NCBI GenBank assembly: GCA_045629045.1
Contig: JAZQQM010000036.1
Span: 119,599-183,598, forward strand
Length of the DNA stretch: 64,000 nucleotides
Source: JAILLW01 sp045629045
GTDB taxonomy: Bacteria; Bacillota; Clostridia; Lachnospirales; Lachnospiraceae
Direction: 5' to 3'
How positions within the stretch are numbered: position 1 is the first letter of the stretch; each line of letters opens with the position of its first letter. Below, one piece after another: positions 16,570 to 25,888 of the stretch. The position numbers and the translations under genes are program-made. The notes beneath the pieces were generated by a model, which did not search any database, was not told the DNA's origin, and saw only the letters and a list, made by a program, of their open reading frames with translations.

Positions 16570-17696
16570 GATTTCATTTCCTCTTTCAAAGCTCTGGATT
16601 TGTCTATGAATTCTTCCAGTACTTTTTCCTCATTAATATCTATCAAACGTTTAATAATAACTCTAAGTGTATCCTTTGACTTCTGGTCCATATCTTTGTA
16701 TGCACCAAAGGCACCAACCACGCTCTTCGTCGGATCCTTGATTAAGTCAAATACATTTTTGGCATCCGAAGCCGTAAGGACATCGAACAGAGTATCAATA
16801 AAAGTTGACACCTCAGCGTCGGACAGGGAATAAATCCATTCATTCAACGCCGAATCATTTCGTTTTTTCGTTTCGGTCATTCCCTTTGACCTTATGAATT
16901 CGCCTTCATTCGACTTCCATACATAAGTGTTGTGCTGAAGGGTTCCTATAGACCAGCATTCGATGACCTCATACTCTATCTCATCTTCAAGTAAAATTCC
17001 GACTATCGATGACCTGGGAATATACTTGTGAATCTTATTCCTGATGGAAGTAAAATGACCCTCTTTAAGTATCTCGGGTCTGAATCCCGGTCCGTCATTA
17101 TCAAATATTTCTATTATTTTCTTTCGTGTATCATGGGCACAAAACATTGCCGCATAAACCGCAAGATTACCGCCTTTTGAATGACCGCCTATTCTAAATT
17201 GGCCGGATACACTGTCTGATACTCTGTCAAGATAATCGGCCGCCAGTTCCTGGGAACGAATCGGTTCCGAATAGGCCAGCTTCATGTCTTCCTTCCAGCC
17301 TATAAGCGTAGCATCCGTACCCCTAAAGGCCACATATATACTTTTGTCCGGAAGAATATATGTAATTGCTGCAAACTGAGCCGTCACCGACTCATTAAGC
17401 ACATGCACATAATAGGCAAGTTTCGTATTGCCGAATCTTTTGGATGTGGCAAATGCGCTAAACAGTTCCCTGTTATTATGGGTATACCAATATCCTTTAA
17501 GGATATCATCGCAATTCTTTGAAGAAAGGATATCGGAAGCCTCCGTATATGCTTTTTCAGCATCAAAATCTCCCACGAAACCATCGTAGTTAAGATAACT
17601 CAACTGACAAAGAACTAATGAATCCACCTCATTAAAAGGAAACTCTTCAAAGGTTCTGTCACCATATTCTTCAATATAACTGATAATATTATTCAT
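16512..17696 (-). CDS. Mbeg1-like (DUF2974) alpha/beta hydrolase
   Basis: The 394-residue protein has a lipase-like core. The strand VAFRGTDATLIGWKEDM is followed by the nucleophile elbow GGHSKGGNLAVYAA (Ser near residue 175), then FDNDGPGF, which could supply the acid. This pattern is typical of the DUF2974/Mbeg1-like family. The C-terminal 120 residues are charged and helical. The substrate is unknown; a lipid or acyl ester is plausible. No signal peptide is visible. It overlaps birA by 4 bases at its start and the FIST gene by 58 bases at its end. Confidence 0.85.
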   Translation of the reverse strand: MNNIISYIEEYGDRTFEEFPFNEVDSLVLCQLSYLNYDGFVGDFDAEKAYTEASDILSSKNCDDILKGYWYTHNNRELFSAFATSKRFGNTKLAYYVHVLNESVTAQFAAITYILPDKSIYVAFRGTDATLIGWKEDMKLAYSEPIRSQELAADYLDRVSDSVSGQFRIGGHSKGGNLAVYAAMFCAHDTRKKIIEIFDNDGPGFRPEILKEGHFTSIRNKIHKYIPRSSIVGILLEDEIEYEVIECWSIGTLQHNTYVWKSNEGEFIRSKGMTETKKRNDSALNEWIYSLSDAEVSTFIDTLFDVLTASDAKNVFDLIKDPTKSVVGAFGAYKDMDQKSKDTLRVIIKRLIDINEEKVLEEFIDKSRALKEEMKSWQKDASSFMTKAITKKKQ

Positions 17697-18430
17697 AAAA
17701 TCAAGCTGACCTCACCGGCATCCATGCTTTTGACACTTCCGTCGGGAAGTTCCACAAGCAATCCGAAATCATCGTCTATCCCACGCACAATCACCTTGGG
17801 ACCGTCAACTATTCGAACCCTTCTGCCGACAATAAACAATCGCTCTTTGTAGTCATCTATATATCCCTTATCGGGGAATCGGGCATAGTATTCCATGAAC
17901 GTTTCTATAATATCCACAGCTACCTTATCTTTTAAGGTTTTAGCCTCCTTAGAAGATATGGAATCTTCAAAAACCACACCTGCTTTTTGCTCAATATCAT
18001 TGGGAAAGCCGCCTTGTGGATACAATAAATTAATCCCGATTCCCACAACTACGAATTTGGGCTTCAGCTCCCTGATATCAGAAGAACATTCCGTAAGAAT
18101 TCCGCCTACCTTCCTCTCGTTTACATAAAGGTCATTAACCCATTTAATAAGAATTCTCGGACTGTTATTTTTTTCAAGAGCTTTGGCCGCCGCACACGCC
18201 ATCATAGTTGTAATAAGTGTAGTCTCACGAACCGTGGCATCAGGATGAAGCAGAATGCTTAAATAAATACCTGTTTGCTTCGGCGAAAAGAAATCTCTTC
18301 CTCTTCTTCCCTTGCCCATTGTCTGTTCGTATGCTACCAGGGCCGTATCCTCGGTAAGTACACCTTCGGTTGCCTTGGTATAAAGATATAGATTGGTTGA
18401 ATCTATAGTATCCGTAAAATTAATCTGCAT
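17693..18430 (-). CDS. birA: Biotin-[acetyl-CoA carboxylase] ligase, monofunctional
   Basis: The protein contains the biotin-ligase motifs: TDTIDSTNLY near the start, the biotinyl-AMP loop MGKGRRGRDFFSP, and the active-site segment KWVNDLYVNERKVGGIL. A small C-terminal SH3-like domain ends it. It lacks the N-terminal helix-turn-helix of repressor-type BirA, so it probably attaches biotin to carboxylase subunits without regulating transcription. The ATG at 18430 lies inside the end of aspS (11-base overlap) and gives the length expected for the catalytic domain. A longer frame from TTG at 18484 would add 18 residues read from the aspS sequence and is not favoured. Confidence 0.93.
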   Translation of the reverse strand: MQINFTDTIDSTNLYLYTKATEGVLTEDTALVAYEQTMGKGRRGRDFFSPKQTGIYLSILLHPDATVRETTLITTMMACAAAKALEKNNSPRILIKWVNDLYVNERKVGGILTECSSDIRELKPKFVVVGIGINLLYPQGGFPNDIEQKAGVVFEDSISSKEAKTLKDKVAVDIIETFMEYYARFPDKGYIDDYKERLFIVGRRVRIVDGPKVIVRGIDDDFGLLVELPDGSVKSMDAGEVSLIL

Positions 18431-20189
18431 CGTCTTTTTTGATGTCAATTTTAATGTGTACATCCGCAAGCTGCTTAGGATCAACCTCGGAAGGTGCTCC
18501 CATCATTACGTCCTGAGCTGTCTTGTTCATAGGGAACGGAATGATTTCTCTGATGCTTTCCTCACCTGCAATAAGCATAACCATACGGTCAACTCCGGGT
18601 GCGATTCCTGCATGCGGTGGTGCTCCGTAACAGAATGCATTGTACATTGCAGGGAACTTAGCCTTAACATCTTCCTCACCAAGACCTACAATTGAGAATG
18701 CCTTTACCATAATTTCAGGGTCATGATTTCTTACGGCACCTGAAGATAATTCAACACCGTTAACAACCAAATCGTACTGGTAAGCATTTATTTCCAAAGG
18801 ATCTTCGTTCATTAGTGCATCCATTCCGCCCTGAGGCATTGAGAAAGGATTATGACAGAATTCAAGTTCACCTGATTCTTCACCGATTTCATACATAGGG
18901 AAATCAACAATCCAGCAGAACTCATAGCATTCCTTTTTCATGTGGCCTTCGCAGTTGGCGCCAAGCACCTTACGAAGAACACCTGCCGTCTTCAGGCTCT
19001 CTAAATGTGCGCCTGCGCTAAGTCCGATAAAGTCACCCTTCTTCATATCAAAGAACTTAATTACTTCATCCTTGTTTTCCTGAACGAACTTTGAAATACC
19101 ACCGACTAATTCGCCGTTTTCATCCATTCTGAACCAATACGTCTTAGCTCCGGAAATAACTTCGACTTCTTCAACCAGCTTATCAATCTGCTTACGTGTC
19201 AATGTAAAATCGGAAACCTTAACTGCTTTTACTTCATTATTTTCAAAAGGTCCGAATCCGCACTTAGCCAAAAGATCAGTTGCATCGGTAACAACAAGAT
19301 CTATTCTAAGATCGGGTTTGTCCGAACCGTACTTTTCCATTGCCTCTTTAAAAGGTATACGTACAAAGGGCGCCTTTGAAGCCTCTTTGTATACACCGTA
19401 CTTGGCAAATACGGGAGGAAGTACATCCTCAATTACGCTAAATACATCTTCCTGAGACGCAAATGCCATTTCCATATCAAGCTGATAGAATTCTCCGGGA
19501 GATCTGTCCGCTCTTGCATCTTCATCTCTGAAGCAGGGAGCTACCTGGAAATATCTGTCAAATCCCGAAGTCATAAGCAACTGCTTAAACTGCTGTGGTG
19601 CCTGTGGTAATGCATAGAACTTGCCCGGGTGATTTCTTGAAGGTACGAGGTAATCTCTTGCACCTTCAGGTGACGAACATGTAAGTATCGGAGTTGTAAT
19701 CTCCAGGAAATCATGTTCTGTCATAGCCTTACGTAAATCCGCAACAATCTTTGATCTAAGAACAATCTTTTCTTTTACTGCAGGATTACGAAGATCCAAG
19801 TATCTGTATTTTAATCTTGTAGCTTCATCAGCTTCTTTTGATCTGCTAATTTCAAAGGGAAGCTCGTTATAACGGCACTTACCAAGGACTTTTATGTCCG
19901 AGGGAACTACTTCGATTTCGCCGGTAGCAATCTTGCCGTTCTTGGATTCACGTTCTCTTACAACTCCTTCTATCTGAAGAGTAGACTCATTATTAACGCC
20001 GTTAAGCTTGTTCATCATTTCTTCGGTTTCTACTACTACCTGCGTAATTCCGTAAAAATCTCTAAGCTGAAGAAAGCCCAAATTCTTGCTGACTTGACGC
20101 ATATTATCGTAAAATCCTGCAAGGGTAACGGTTTTGCCCACGTCTCCTATTCTTAATTCATTACAATTGTGTGTTCTTGATTGAATCAT
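18420..20189 (-). CDS. aspS: Aspartyl-tRNA synthetase
   Basis: The 589-residue protein is the bacterial-type class II enzyme. An N-terminal OB anticodon-binding domain (about 1-110) is followed by the catalytic core (motif 2 near FYQLDMEMAF) with an inserted GAD domain. Motif 3 lies at GIAPGVDRMVMLIAGEESIR near the C-terminus. It charges tRNA-Asp in the cytoplasm. It begins 26 bases after the DUF554 gene and overlaps birA, so it sits in the middle of a long run of genes starting at the FapA-like gene. No T-box leader is visible in the short upstream gap. Confidence 0.97.
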   Translation of the reverse strand: MIQSRTHNCNELRIGDVGKTVTLAGFYDNMRQVSKNLGFLQLRDFYGITQVVVETEEMMNKLNGVNNESTLQIEGVVRERESKNGKIATGEIEVVPSDIKVLGKCRYNELPFEISRSKEADEATRLKYRYLDLRNPAVKEKIVLRSKIVADLRKAMTEHDFLEITTPILTCSSPEGARDYLVPSRNHPGKFYALPQAPQQFKQLLMTSGFDRYFQVAPCFRDEDARADRSPGEFYQLDMEMAFASQEDVFSVIEDVLPPVFAKYGVYKEASKAPFVRIPFKEAMEKYGSDKPDLRIDLVVTDATDLLAKCGFGPFENNEVKAVKVSDFTLTRKQIDKLVEEVEVISGAKTYWFRMDENGELVGGISKFVQENKDEVIKFFDMKKGDFIGLSAGAHLESLKTAGVLRKVLGANCEGHMKKECYEFCWIVDFPMYEIGEESGELEFCHNPFSMPQGGMDALMNEDPLEINAYQYDLVVNGVELSSGAVRNHDPEIMVKAFSIVGLGEEDVKAKFPAMYNAFCYGAPPHAGIAPGVDRMVMLIAGEESIREIIPFPMNKTAQDVMMGAPSEVDPKQLADVHIKIDIKKDDAD

Positions 20190-20215
20190 TATATTTCCTT
20201 CTTTCTAATATAATT

Positions 20216-20941
20216 CTATATATATTTTATTATTATCTCATAAATAATCGGTATAACCAAAGCTGGAAGCATATTACCCACTTTAATTGTTTTGTCGAAT
20301 ACAAGGTTAATACCTACGCATGCAATAAGGGCATTACCTACCAAAGATAAGTCATTAAGCATAGGCCCCGATACAAATGCACCTATAAAATGGGCCAATA
20401 GGGTTATAAGTCCCTGATATACGAAAATAACAGACGCCGAAAAAAGAACACCTATGCCGTATGTTGAAGCAAAAACACAGGTGATAACCGCGTCAAGTAC
20501 AGCCTTTGCAACCAGCATTGAATAATCCCCGTACACTCCATCCTGTATCGAACCTACAATAGCCATCGCGCCGACACAGATAATAAGTGAAACATTAACG
20601 AATCCTTCAACGAACTTCGCATCATTCTGGGCCTTAACCTTTATCTTTATTCTTTCACCGAGCCTTTCCATTTTTTGCTCGATATCTATCAATTCTCCTA
20701 TTGCCGTTCCGATTACCATCGAAAGGATAAGGAGCATCGTACCCTGCATTTCAAAGCCGTTATCATTTACCGTAAGCATCTTGGACAGGCTCCCGCCTAT
20801 GCCCATAATAATAACCGCTATACCGCAAGCTTTAATAAGTGACTTCTGGAAACTTTCCTTAAGTCCGCCCTTAATCAAAAGTCCTATAAATCCGCCGCCC
20901 AATACTCCCAGCGTATTTATTATTGTTCCCAAACCTATCAT
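20216..20941 (-). CDS. DUF554-family membrane protein
   Basis: The 241-residue protein is very hydrophobic, with about six or seven predicted membrane helices. It has the typical DUF554 (YqgA-like) N-terminus GLGTIINTLGVLGGGFIG and a later GTAIGELIDIEQKMERLG segment. The function of the family is unknown; a transport role is often suggested. It overlaps the HD-GYP gene by 4 bases at its start (ATGA) and precedes aspS by 26 bases. Confidence 0.9.
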   Translation of the reverse strand: MIGLGTIINTLGVLGGGFIGLLIKGGLKESFQKSLIKACGIAVIIMGIGGSLSKMLTVNDNGFEMQGTMLLILSMVIGTAIGELIDIEQKMERLGERIKIKVKAQNDAKFVEGFVNVSLIICVGAMAIVGSIQDGVYGDYSMLVAKAVLDAVITCVFASTYGIGVLFSASVIFVYQGLITLLAHFIGAFVSGPMLNDLSLVGNALIACVGINLVFDKTIKVGNMLPALVIPIIYEIIIKYI

Positions 20942-21606
20942 ATTTTAGTAATATCCAAGTCAGAGTTTTCCCAGTCTTCAAGTGCTTCCCTGCATTGCTT
21001 AAAACACTCTATAATTTTCGGTGGGAACACACCGCAATCTCCTACATTAATCATGTTATAGGCAACATCCTTGGGATATGCCTTCTTATATACTCTGTCA
21101 TTAACAAGCGCATCATAGGTATCCGCCAGCGAAATAAGTTGAGCTTCTATAGGTATGTCATCGCCTTTAAGACCGTCGGGATATCCGCCGCCATCATACT
21201 TTTCATGGTGAGAACGAACTATATTTCTGACAATCTTGTCATATTCATCCGACCAGCAGCCCTGTACGGAATCAAGAAGTTCAACACCTTTTAATGTATG
21301 TGACTTCATATACTCATACTCTTCCGACGTGAATCTTCCGGGTTTTAACAATACCGCATCCTGAATTCCCACCTTACCTAAATCATGTAAGGCTGTAGCC
21401 GAAACAATCATATCGATTTTGTCCGGAGTAAGTCCGTATTCCGGATACATTTCCATCATTTTATGCCCCATTATCTTAACAAGGCCCTTCATTCTTCGTA
21501 CATGCGAATGATTCTCCGGATTACGGAATTCTACTAGGCGTCCGATAAGTTCAATCAGATTATTATTCTTTTCGATATATTCTGCCTTTGTGAGTTCTTC
21601 TGCCAT
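20938..21606 (-). CDS. HD-GYP-type phosphodiesterase
   Basis: The 222-residue protein is essentially a single HD-GYP domain. It has the metal-binding HDLGK (near residues 78-82), SHHEKYDGGGYPDGLKGDDIP carrying the HD-GYP signature, and LADTYDAL. Such proteins hydrolyse c-di-GMP or related cyclic dinucleotides. There is no receiver or sensor domain, so input must come from a partner or from expression. It lies between the FapA-like gene and DUF554 and overlaps the latter by 4 bases. With the EAL and GGDEF proteins in this window it adds to a dense set of c-di-GMP genes. Confidence 0.92.
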   Translation of the reverse strand: MAEELTKAEYIEKNNNLIELIGRLVEFRNPENHSHVRRMKGLVKIMGHKMMEMYPEYGLTPDKIDMIVSATALHDLGKVGIQDAVLLKPGRFTSEEYEYMKSHTLKGVELLDSVQGCWSDEYDKIVRNIVRSHHEKYDGGGYPDGLKGDDIPIEAQLISLADTYDALVNDRVYKKAYPKDVAYNMINVGDCGVFPPKIIECFKQCREALEDWENSDLDITKI

Positions 21607-21618
21607 TATTCCCCCTAA

Positions 21619-23808
21619 TTAAACAATAGTGATTCTCTCATCTACCTTTTTAATAACAACATTGGTAGCTCTTTGAGAAATCATCTTCTTATTATCAATT
21701 GATATCCAGACATTCTCATACAGATCCTTTGATACCGTAAGTGACGTATCTGATGTATTGGCTATCTTATGTTCGATTTCCTCTTTTGCCGCTACCAGTT
21801 CTTTCTTTTCAAGATTAAGTGTGTAGATAGCATTTTCGATATTAATGTATATCTCCAGCACGTTACGTATCTCAGGCGGATACTTCTCTTCAAGATCCTC
21901 CTTGCCCTTATTAAGAACAAGCAGTTTGTTTTCAATATCATTTAGATCGCTGCTCACCTTACGCTGATGGGCAATCATCTCATCCGACACACCCATTTTG
22001 ACTGTGGTTTTAACCCCCACCGCATTGCCTAAAGTACTTACCTTTACTGCGCGAACAGCAAAAACATTTCCACCCAGAATAAGTCCTTTAGATCCCATAA
22101 TAATTACCGAATCACCTGCACTTGTATTTGAATTAAGCAAATAATTGGCTTTAATGGATTTACCTGCCGAAATATTGGCCGACTCAACGAACTTAGCTTC
22201 AATATTTCCGTCCGCCCTGATCATTCCTCGTCCGGATCCGTTAACTCCACGCTTAAGAAGAATATCACCCCGTGCTATAAGTGAAGCGTCCTCAACGAAG
22301 CCGTCGATTACAATATCGCCTCCGGCCTCTATCGTTACTCCCGAAGTAACATCTCCCGCAACCATAACAGTTCCCTCGAACTTGATATTTCCGGTTGCCA
22401 TATTAACCTCGGCTATATTCATAAGGGCCGATACTTCAAGGCTGTTACCTTTGTATTCAACCTTACCGTCGGTATCGGCAATATATGTCTTCTTATCGGG
22501 AAGTAAGATAACTCCCTTTGTCTTAAGAATGGGAAGTTCCTTACCTTTCTTGGCCGGAATTCTTCGGCCTGTAACGGAAGATCCCGGCATTCCGTTTCCG
22601 GCATTATGGTAATATGCCAGTTTCTGTTCTCTTTTAACCTGTTCACACCAGTCGGTATTCTGATAATCCACAGAGCCGTCCGGATTAATCTTCGGAGTTC
22701 TGACTTTGTAAATGTTAAAGAAGAACTCATAATGTCCGTCCTGTCCGTTTTCGGCAGGACGTCCGTGTGCAATAGGCACCATCTCTCCCAGATGTCTTCC
22801 TGCAAGAATCTCGTCTATCATCTGGGTATCTATATTCTGGGTAACTCCCATAACTCTTAAGGAACGAAGTATATCTTTACGCGTAACCGTTCCGTAAGCA
22901 AGTTTATTTACCATAATGGATGCACTCATATCATCCTTGGCTATGGAAACAGTAATACCGTCCCGATTCTCATCAAGTACCACGGGATCCGGTTCTTCAT
23001 CATATCCGATTCCTTTGTATGTGCCGCTGTTTGAAAGGCTGAGTCTTATCTTACGCATTTCACAGGCCGGATACATGAAGGATGTATACTCATCAACCTC
23101 AAGACCTTCTTCAAGTCCCAGACGAATTTCCTGCATCTGAAAACGGTCATACAAAGGTGAATTATAATAGGATACATCCACCTGTGACATCAATCCCAAA
23201 CGAAGCTGTTCCATTTGTGACCAGGAATAACACAATTTGGCATATGCTTCCACATCTACATTGTTACGTATTCCCTCAGCGATTTCATGAATGGAAACCG
23301 CGCGGAATTCCGTATCCAGATACTGGAATATATCAAGGCCTTCCTCTGCCGCTTCTCTTATCTCACCGAGCTGATCGGCTTCATAACCCTGCTCAACATA
23401 CGAAAGTATATCAACACGGGCAATGAGAGCTTTACGAATTTCGGATATAACGCCGGCGTCATATTTTAAGAAATCCGTAAGATCCATTCCGTCTTCAAGT
23501 CCACGCCTTATCTGGTGCATTTTCATTGACGGAATTTCGCAGGCATCATACTTTGAAACATCAAGATTTGCCTCAAGACCGAGCCTTATTTCTTCTAACT
23601 GGAACCAGTCATACTCGGGCTTTGCATAGCTTACCATCTCGACATTATTCTGTAATCCCACACGAATCTGATACATTTGCTGGGGCATCAGATTCTTTTT
23701 GGCATAAATAACATAGGGAATGTTAGCTTTCATTCCCATATCGATTTCTTCAATTTGTGCCTCTGTAAAGCCTTCCTCTAAAAAGGCTTGAAACTGTTGC
23801 TCAGTCAT
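21619..23808 (-). CDS. FapA-like (DUF342) protein with N-terminal 25-residue repeats
   Basis: The 729-residue protein has two parts. Residues about 15-270 contain nine or ten degenerate repeats of 24-26 residues with the consensus QMxEIRxGLExxVDVxxYAxxxY (for example FQLEEIRLGLEANLDVSKY and FQMQEIRLGLEEGLEVDEY). Residues about 290-729 resemble FapA/DUF342: a polymer-binding-like beta-solenoid (MVAGDVTSGVTIEAGGDIVI, EDASLIARGDILLKRGVNG), then a helical coiled region (SSDLNDIENKLLVLNKGKED). In other bacteria DUF342 proteins are linked to flagellar or cell-pole localisation. No flagellar genes are present here. It heads the run that leads to HD-GYP, DUF554 and aspS, and follows the prfA terminator. 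The role of the repeats is unknown. Confidence 0.85.
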   Translation of the reverse strand: MTEQQFQAFLEEGFTEAQIEEIDMGMKANIPYVIYAKKNLMPQQMYQIRVGLQNNVEMVSYAKPEYDWFQLEEIRLGLEANLDVSKYDACEIPSMKMHQIRRGLEDGMDLTDFLKYDAGVISEIRKALIARVDILSYVEQGYEADQLGEIREAAEEGLDIFQYLDTEFRAVSIHEIAEGIRNNVDVEAYAKLCYSWSQMEQLRLGLMSQVDVSYYNSPLYDRFQMQEIRLGLEEGLEVDEYTSFMYPACEMRKIRLSLSNSGTYKGIGYDEEPDPVVLDENRDGITVSIAKDDMSASIMVNKLAYGTVTRKDILRSLRVMGVTQNIDTQMIDEILAGRHLGEMVPIAHGRPAENGQDGHYEFFFNIYKVRTPKINPDGSVDYQNTDWCEQVKREQKLAYYHNAGNGMPGSSVTGRRIPAKKGKELPILKTKGVILLPDKKTYIADTDGKVEYKGNSLEVSALMNIAEVNMATGNIKFEGTVMVAGDVTSGVTIEAGGDIVIDGFVEDASLIARGDILLKRGVNGSGRGMIRADGNIEAKFVESANISAGKSIKANYLLNSNTSAGDSVIIMGSKGLILGGNVFAVRAVKVSTLGNAVGVKTTVKMGVSDEMIAHQRKVSSDLNDIENKLLVLNKGKEDLEEKYPPEIRNVLEIYINIENAIYTLNLEKKELVAAKEEIEHKIANTSDTSLTVSKDLYENVWISIDNKKMISQRATNVVIKKVDERITIV

Positions 23809-23870
23809 TAATACCCCAATTACTTTATGTTAATCATAGTTATACATAGTTTATTGTAGTATAAAAGCTC

Positions 23871-23910
23871 AAAAAAATAAAGAGTATTTATAAAACTATA
23901 GATACTCTTT
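23871..23910 (-). terminator. Intrinsic terminator after prfA
   Basis: On the minus strand AAAGAGTAT and ATACTCTTT (23902-23910 and 23879-23887) form a 9-bp stem around an AT-rich loop, followed by ATTTTTTT. It separates prfA from the FapA-like gene. Confidence 0.75.
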
Positions 23911-23943
23911 ACGCAATTGATTCAATTAAGTTTTTAAGTTATG

Positions 23944-25014
23944 TTAACCATTCATCTTTGCGAGTTTAGCCGTCTGGTCGGCGGTTATACATGCATCGAT
24001 AATTTCCTGTATATCCCCGTTCATAACCTTATCAAGCTTGTACAATGTAAGATTGATTCTATGGTCCGTTACACGTCCCTGGGGGAAATTGTATGTACGG
24101 ATTTTCTCGGATCTGTCGCCTGTTCCTACCTGGCTTCTTCTAAGTTCGGCTTCGGCATCGTGTGCCTCCTGAAGAGCAATATCATACAGTTTGGTACGAA
24201 GGAGGGCAAAGGCCTTCTCCTTATTCTGAATCTGTGATTTTTCAGTTTGGGAATAAATAACAATACCCGTGGGATAGTGCGTGAGTCGTACTGCCGAATC
24301 TGTTGTATTTACACACTGTCCGCCGTTACCGGACGCCCTCATTACATCGATACGTATATCTTTTTCATTAATCTCAACATCCACCTCTTCTGCTTCGGGC
24401 ATTACGGCAACGGAAATGGTTGATGTATGAATTCTTCCGCCCGATTCCGTCTCGGGAACACGCTGTACTCTGTGAACCCCCGACTCGTACTTCATTACCG
24501 AATATGCGCCGGAACCTGTAATCATAAAGGTTGCGGACTTCATACCGCCAATACCGATTTCATCACACTCCATAAGTTCAACTTTCCAGTGTTGAGACTC
24601 TGCGTAGTGTACGTACATTCTGTAGATTTCGGCCGCGAACAACGCAGCCTCATCGCCGCCTGCGCCGGCTCTTATTTCAACGATAACGTTCTTATCATCA
24701 TTAGGATCCTTGGGAAGAAGCAGAATCTTAAGTTCCTGCTCAAGCTCTTCAACACGCTTTTTGGCATTTGACAGTTCTTCCTTAAGCATCTCCTTCATCT
24801 CAGGGTCAGACTCTTCATCAAGCATCATAAGAGAATCTTCAATATCCTGCTTACATTTCTTGTACTCCTTGAATGCATCAACTATAGGAGTAAGCTCTGC
24901 CTGCTCTTTCATGAGTTTACGGAAACGTTCCTGATTGTCGGTAACACCCGGTTCACCGAGTTCACCCATTATTTCTTCAAATCTTATTAAAATTGCTTCT
25001 AATTTGTCAAACAT
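23944..25014 (-). CDS. prfA: Peptide chain release factor 1
   Basis: The 356-residue protein has the catalytic GGQ motif in RASGNGGQCVNTTDSAVRLT, preceded by GVHRVQRVPETESGGRIHTS. Length and order match RF1, which recognises UAA and UAG and triggers peptide release. It overlaps prmC by 16 bases. PrmC methylates the GGQ glutamine, so the pair is the classic prmC-prfA operon. Confidence 0.97.
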   Translation of the reverse strand: MFDKLEAILIRFEEIMGELGEPGVTDNQERFRKLMKEQAELTPIVDAFKEYKKCKQDIEDSLMMLDEESDPEMKEMLKEELSNAKKRVEELEQELKILLLPKDPNDDKNVIVEIRAGAGGDEAALFAAEIYRMYVHYAESQHWKVELMECDEIGIGGMKSATFMITGSGAYSVMKYESGVHRVQRVPETESGGRIHTSTISVAVMPEAEEVDVEINEKDIRIDVMRASGNGGQCVNTTDSAVRLTHYPTGIVIYSQTEKSQIQNKEKAFALLRTKLYDIALQEAHDAEAELRRSQVGTGDRSEKIRTYNFPQGRVTDHRINLTLYKLDKVMNGDIQEIIDACITADQTAKLAKMNG

Positions 25015-25883
25015 GATTTGTACCCTACTACCACTCTGTCAAGACCGCTAAGGTCTTTAATAACTGAAATATTTATATATCCGGCTCTTTCAAGAAGATT
25101 TAAAACCTCTTGGGCCTCATCATAACCGATTTCAAAAATAATCACGCCGCCGGGATTAAGATAATCCCCTGCATTGTCAATAATTCTTCGGTAAAAATCA
25201 AGACCGTCCCTGCCTCCGTCCAAGGCTATTATCGGATCATGATCTTTTACTTCACTGTCCAGCGTCTTAATGACTTCCGTTTGAATGTACGGAGGATTAG
25301 ACACAATTACATCAAATCTATTTTCTTTGTTCAACTCGTTAAATAAATCCGATTTGATAAAAGTGACATCAACGTCAGTTCTGTCACTTAAAAGAATATC
25401 TGCATTTTCTTTGGCAACCTCAAGTGCTTTGTCACTTATATCAACACCGACGCCGCAGCAGTCGTTTGAATACTTAAGAATGCTTACAAGTATGCATCCG
25501 GAGCCTGTACACATATCAAGAATTCGCATTCCGTCATGCACGTGTTTGAGAGCTTCCTCAACCAAAACCTCTGTATCAAACCTGGGAACAAGGACATTGT
25601 TGTTTACCTTAAACCGCAATGACATAAAATCCTGGTATCCTACAATATGTTGAAGAGGGATACGCTTGGCGCGCATATCAATCATTTTGAAATAACGGTC
25701 TTCGATTGAGTCCTCGCAGGAAAGCTTAAGTTTCTCATTTGCATGCATCAAAAGATATGCTTTATTAACCTGTGCCGCTTCCTCCAACAGAAGTCGTGCA
25801 TCGATCAAAGCGTCTGCGACACCTGCTTTGATAAGTATATCTTTGCCCCTGTTGTATGCTTCTTCAAACGTCATTTGGCTCAA
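24999..25883 (-). CDS. prmC: Release factor glutamine methyltransferase
   Basis: The 294-residue protein has an N-terminal helical substrate domain followed by a Rossmann methyltransferase domain. It has the SAM motif LDMCTGSGCILVSIL and the catalytic NPPY in IVSNPPYIQTEV. It methylates the GGQ glutamine of release factors. It directly follows the DUF1385 gene by 5 bases and overlaps prfA by 16 bases, an arrangement common in Firmicutes. Confidence 0.96.
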   Translation of the reverse strand: MSQMTFEEAYNRGKDILIKAGVADALIDARLLLEEAAQVNKAYLLMHANEKLKLSCEDSIEDRYFKMIDMRAKRIPLQHIVGYQDFMSLRFKVNNNVLVPRFDTEVLVEEALKHVHDGMRILDMCTGSGCILVSILKYSNDCCGVGVDISDKALEVAKENADILLSDRTDVDVTFIKSDLFNELNKENRFDVIVSNPPYIQTEVIKTLDSEVKDHDPIIALDGGRDGLDFYRRIIDNAGDYLNPGGVIIFEIGYDEAQEVLNLLERAGYINISVIKDLSGLDRVVVGYKSCLTN

Positions 25884-25888
25884 TCCTT

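Noticed and set aside
18431..18484. BirA extended upstream to 18484
   Set aside because: The extra residues are read through the end of aspS, start with TTG and have no proper ribosome spacing.
21619..23808. Evidence for a flagellar operon from the FapA-like protein
   Set aside because: No flagellar gene is present nearby; DUF342 proteins also occur in non-flagellar settings.
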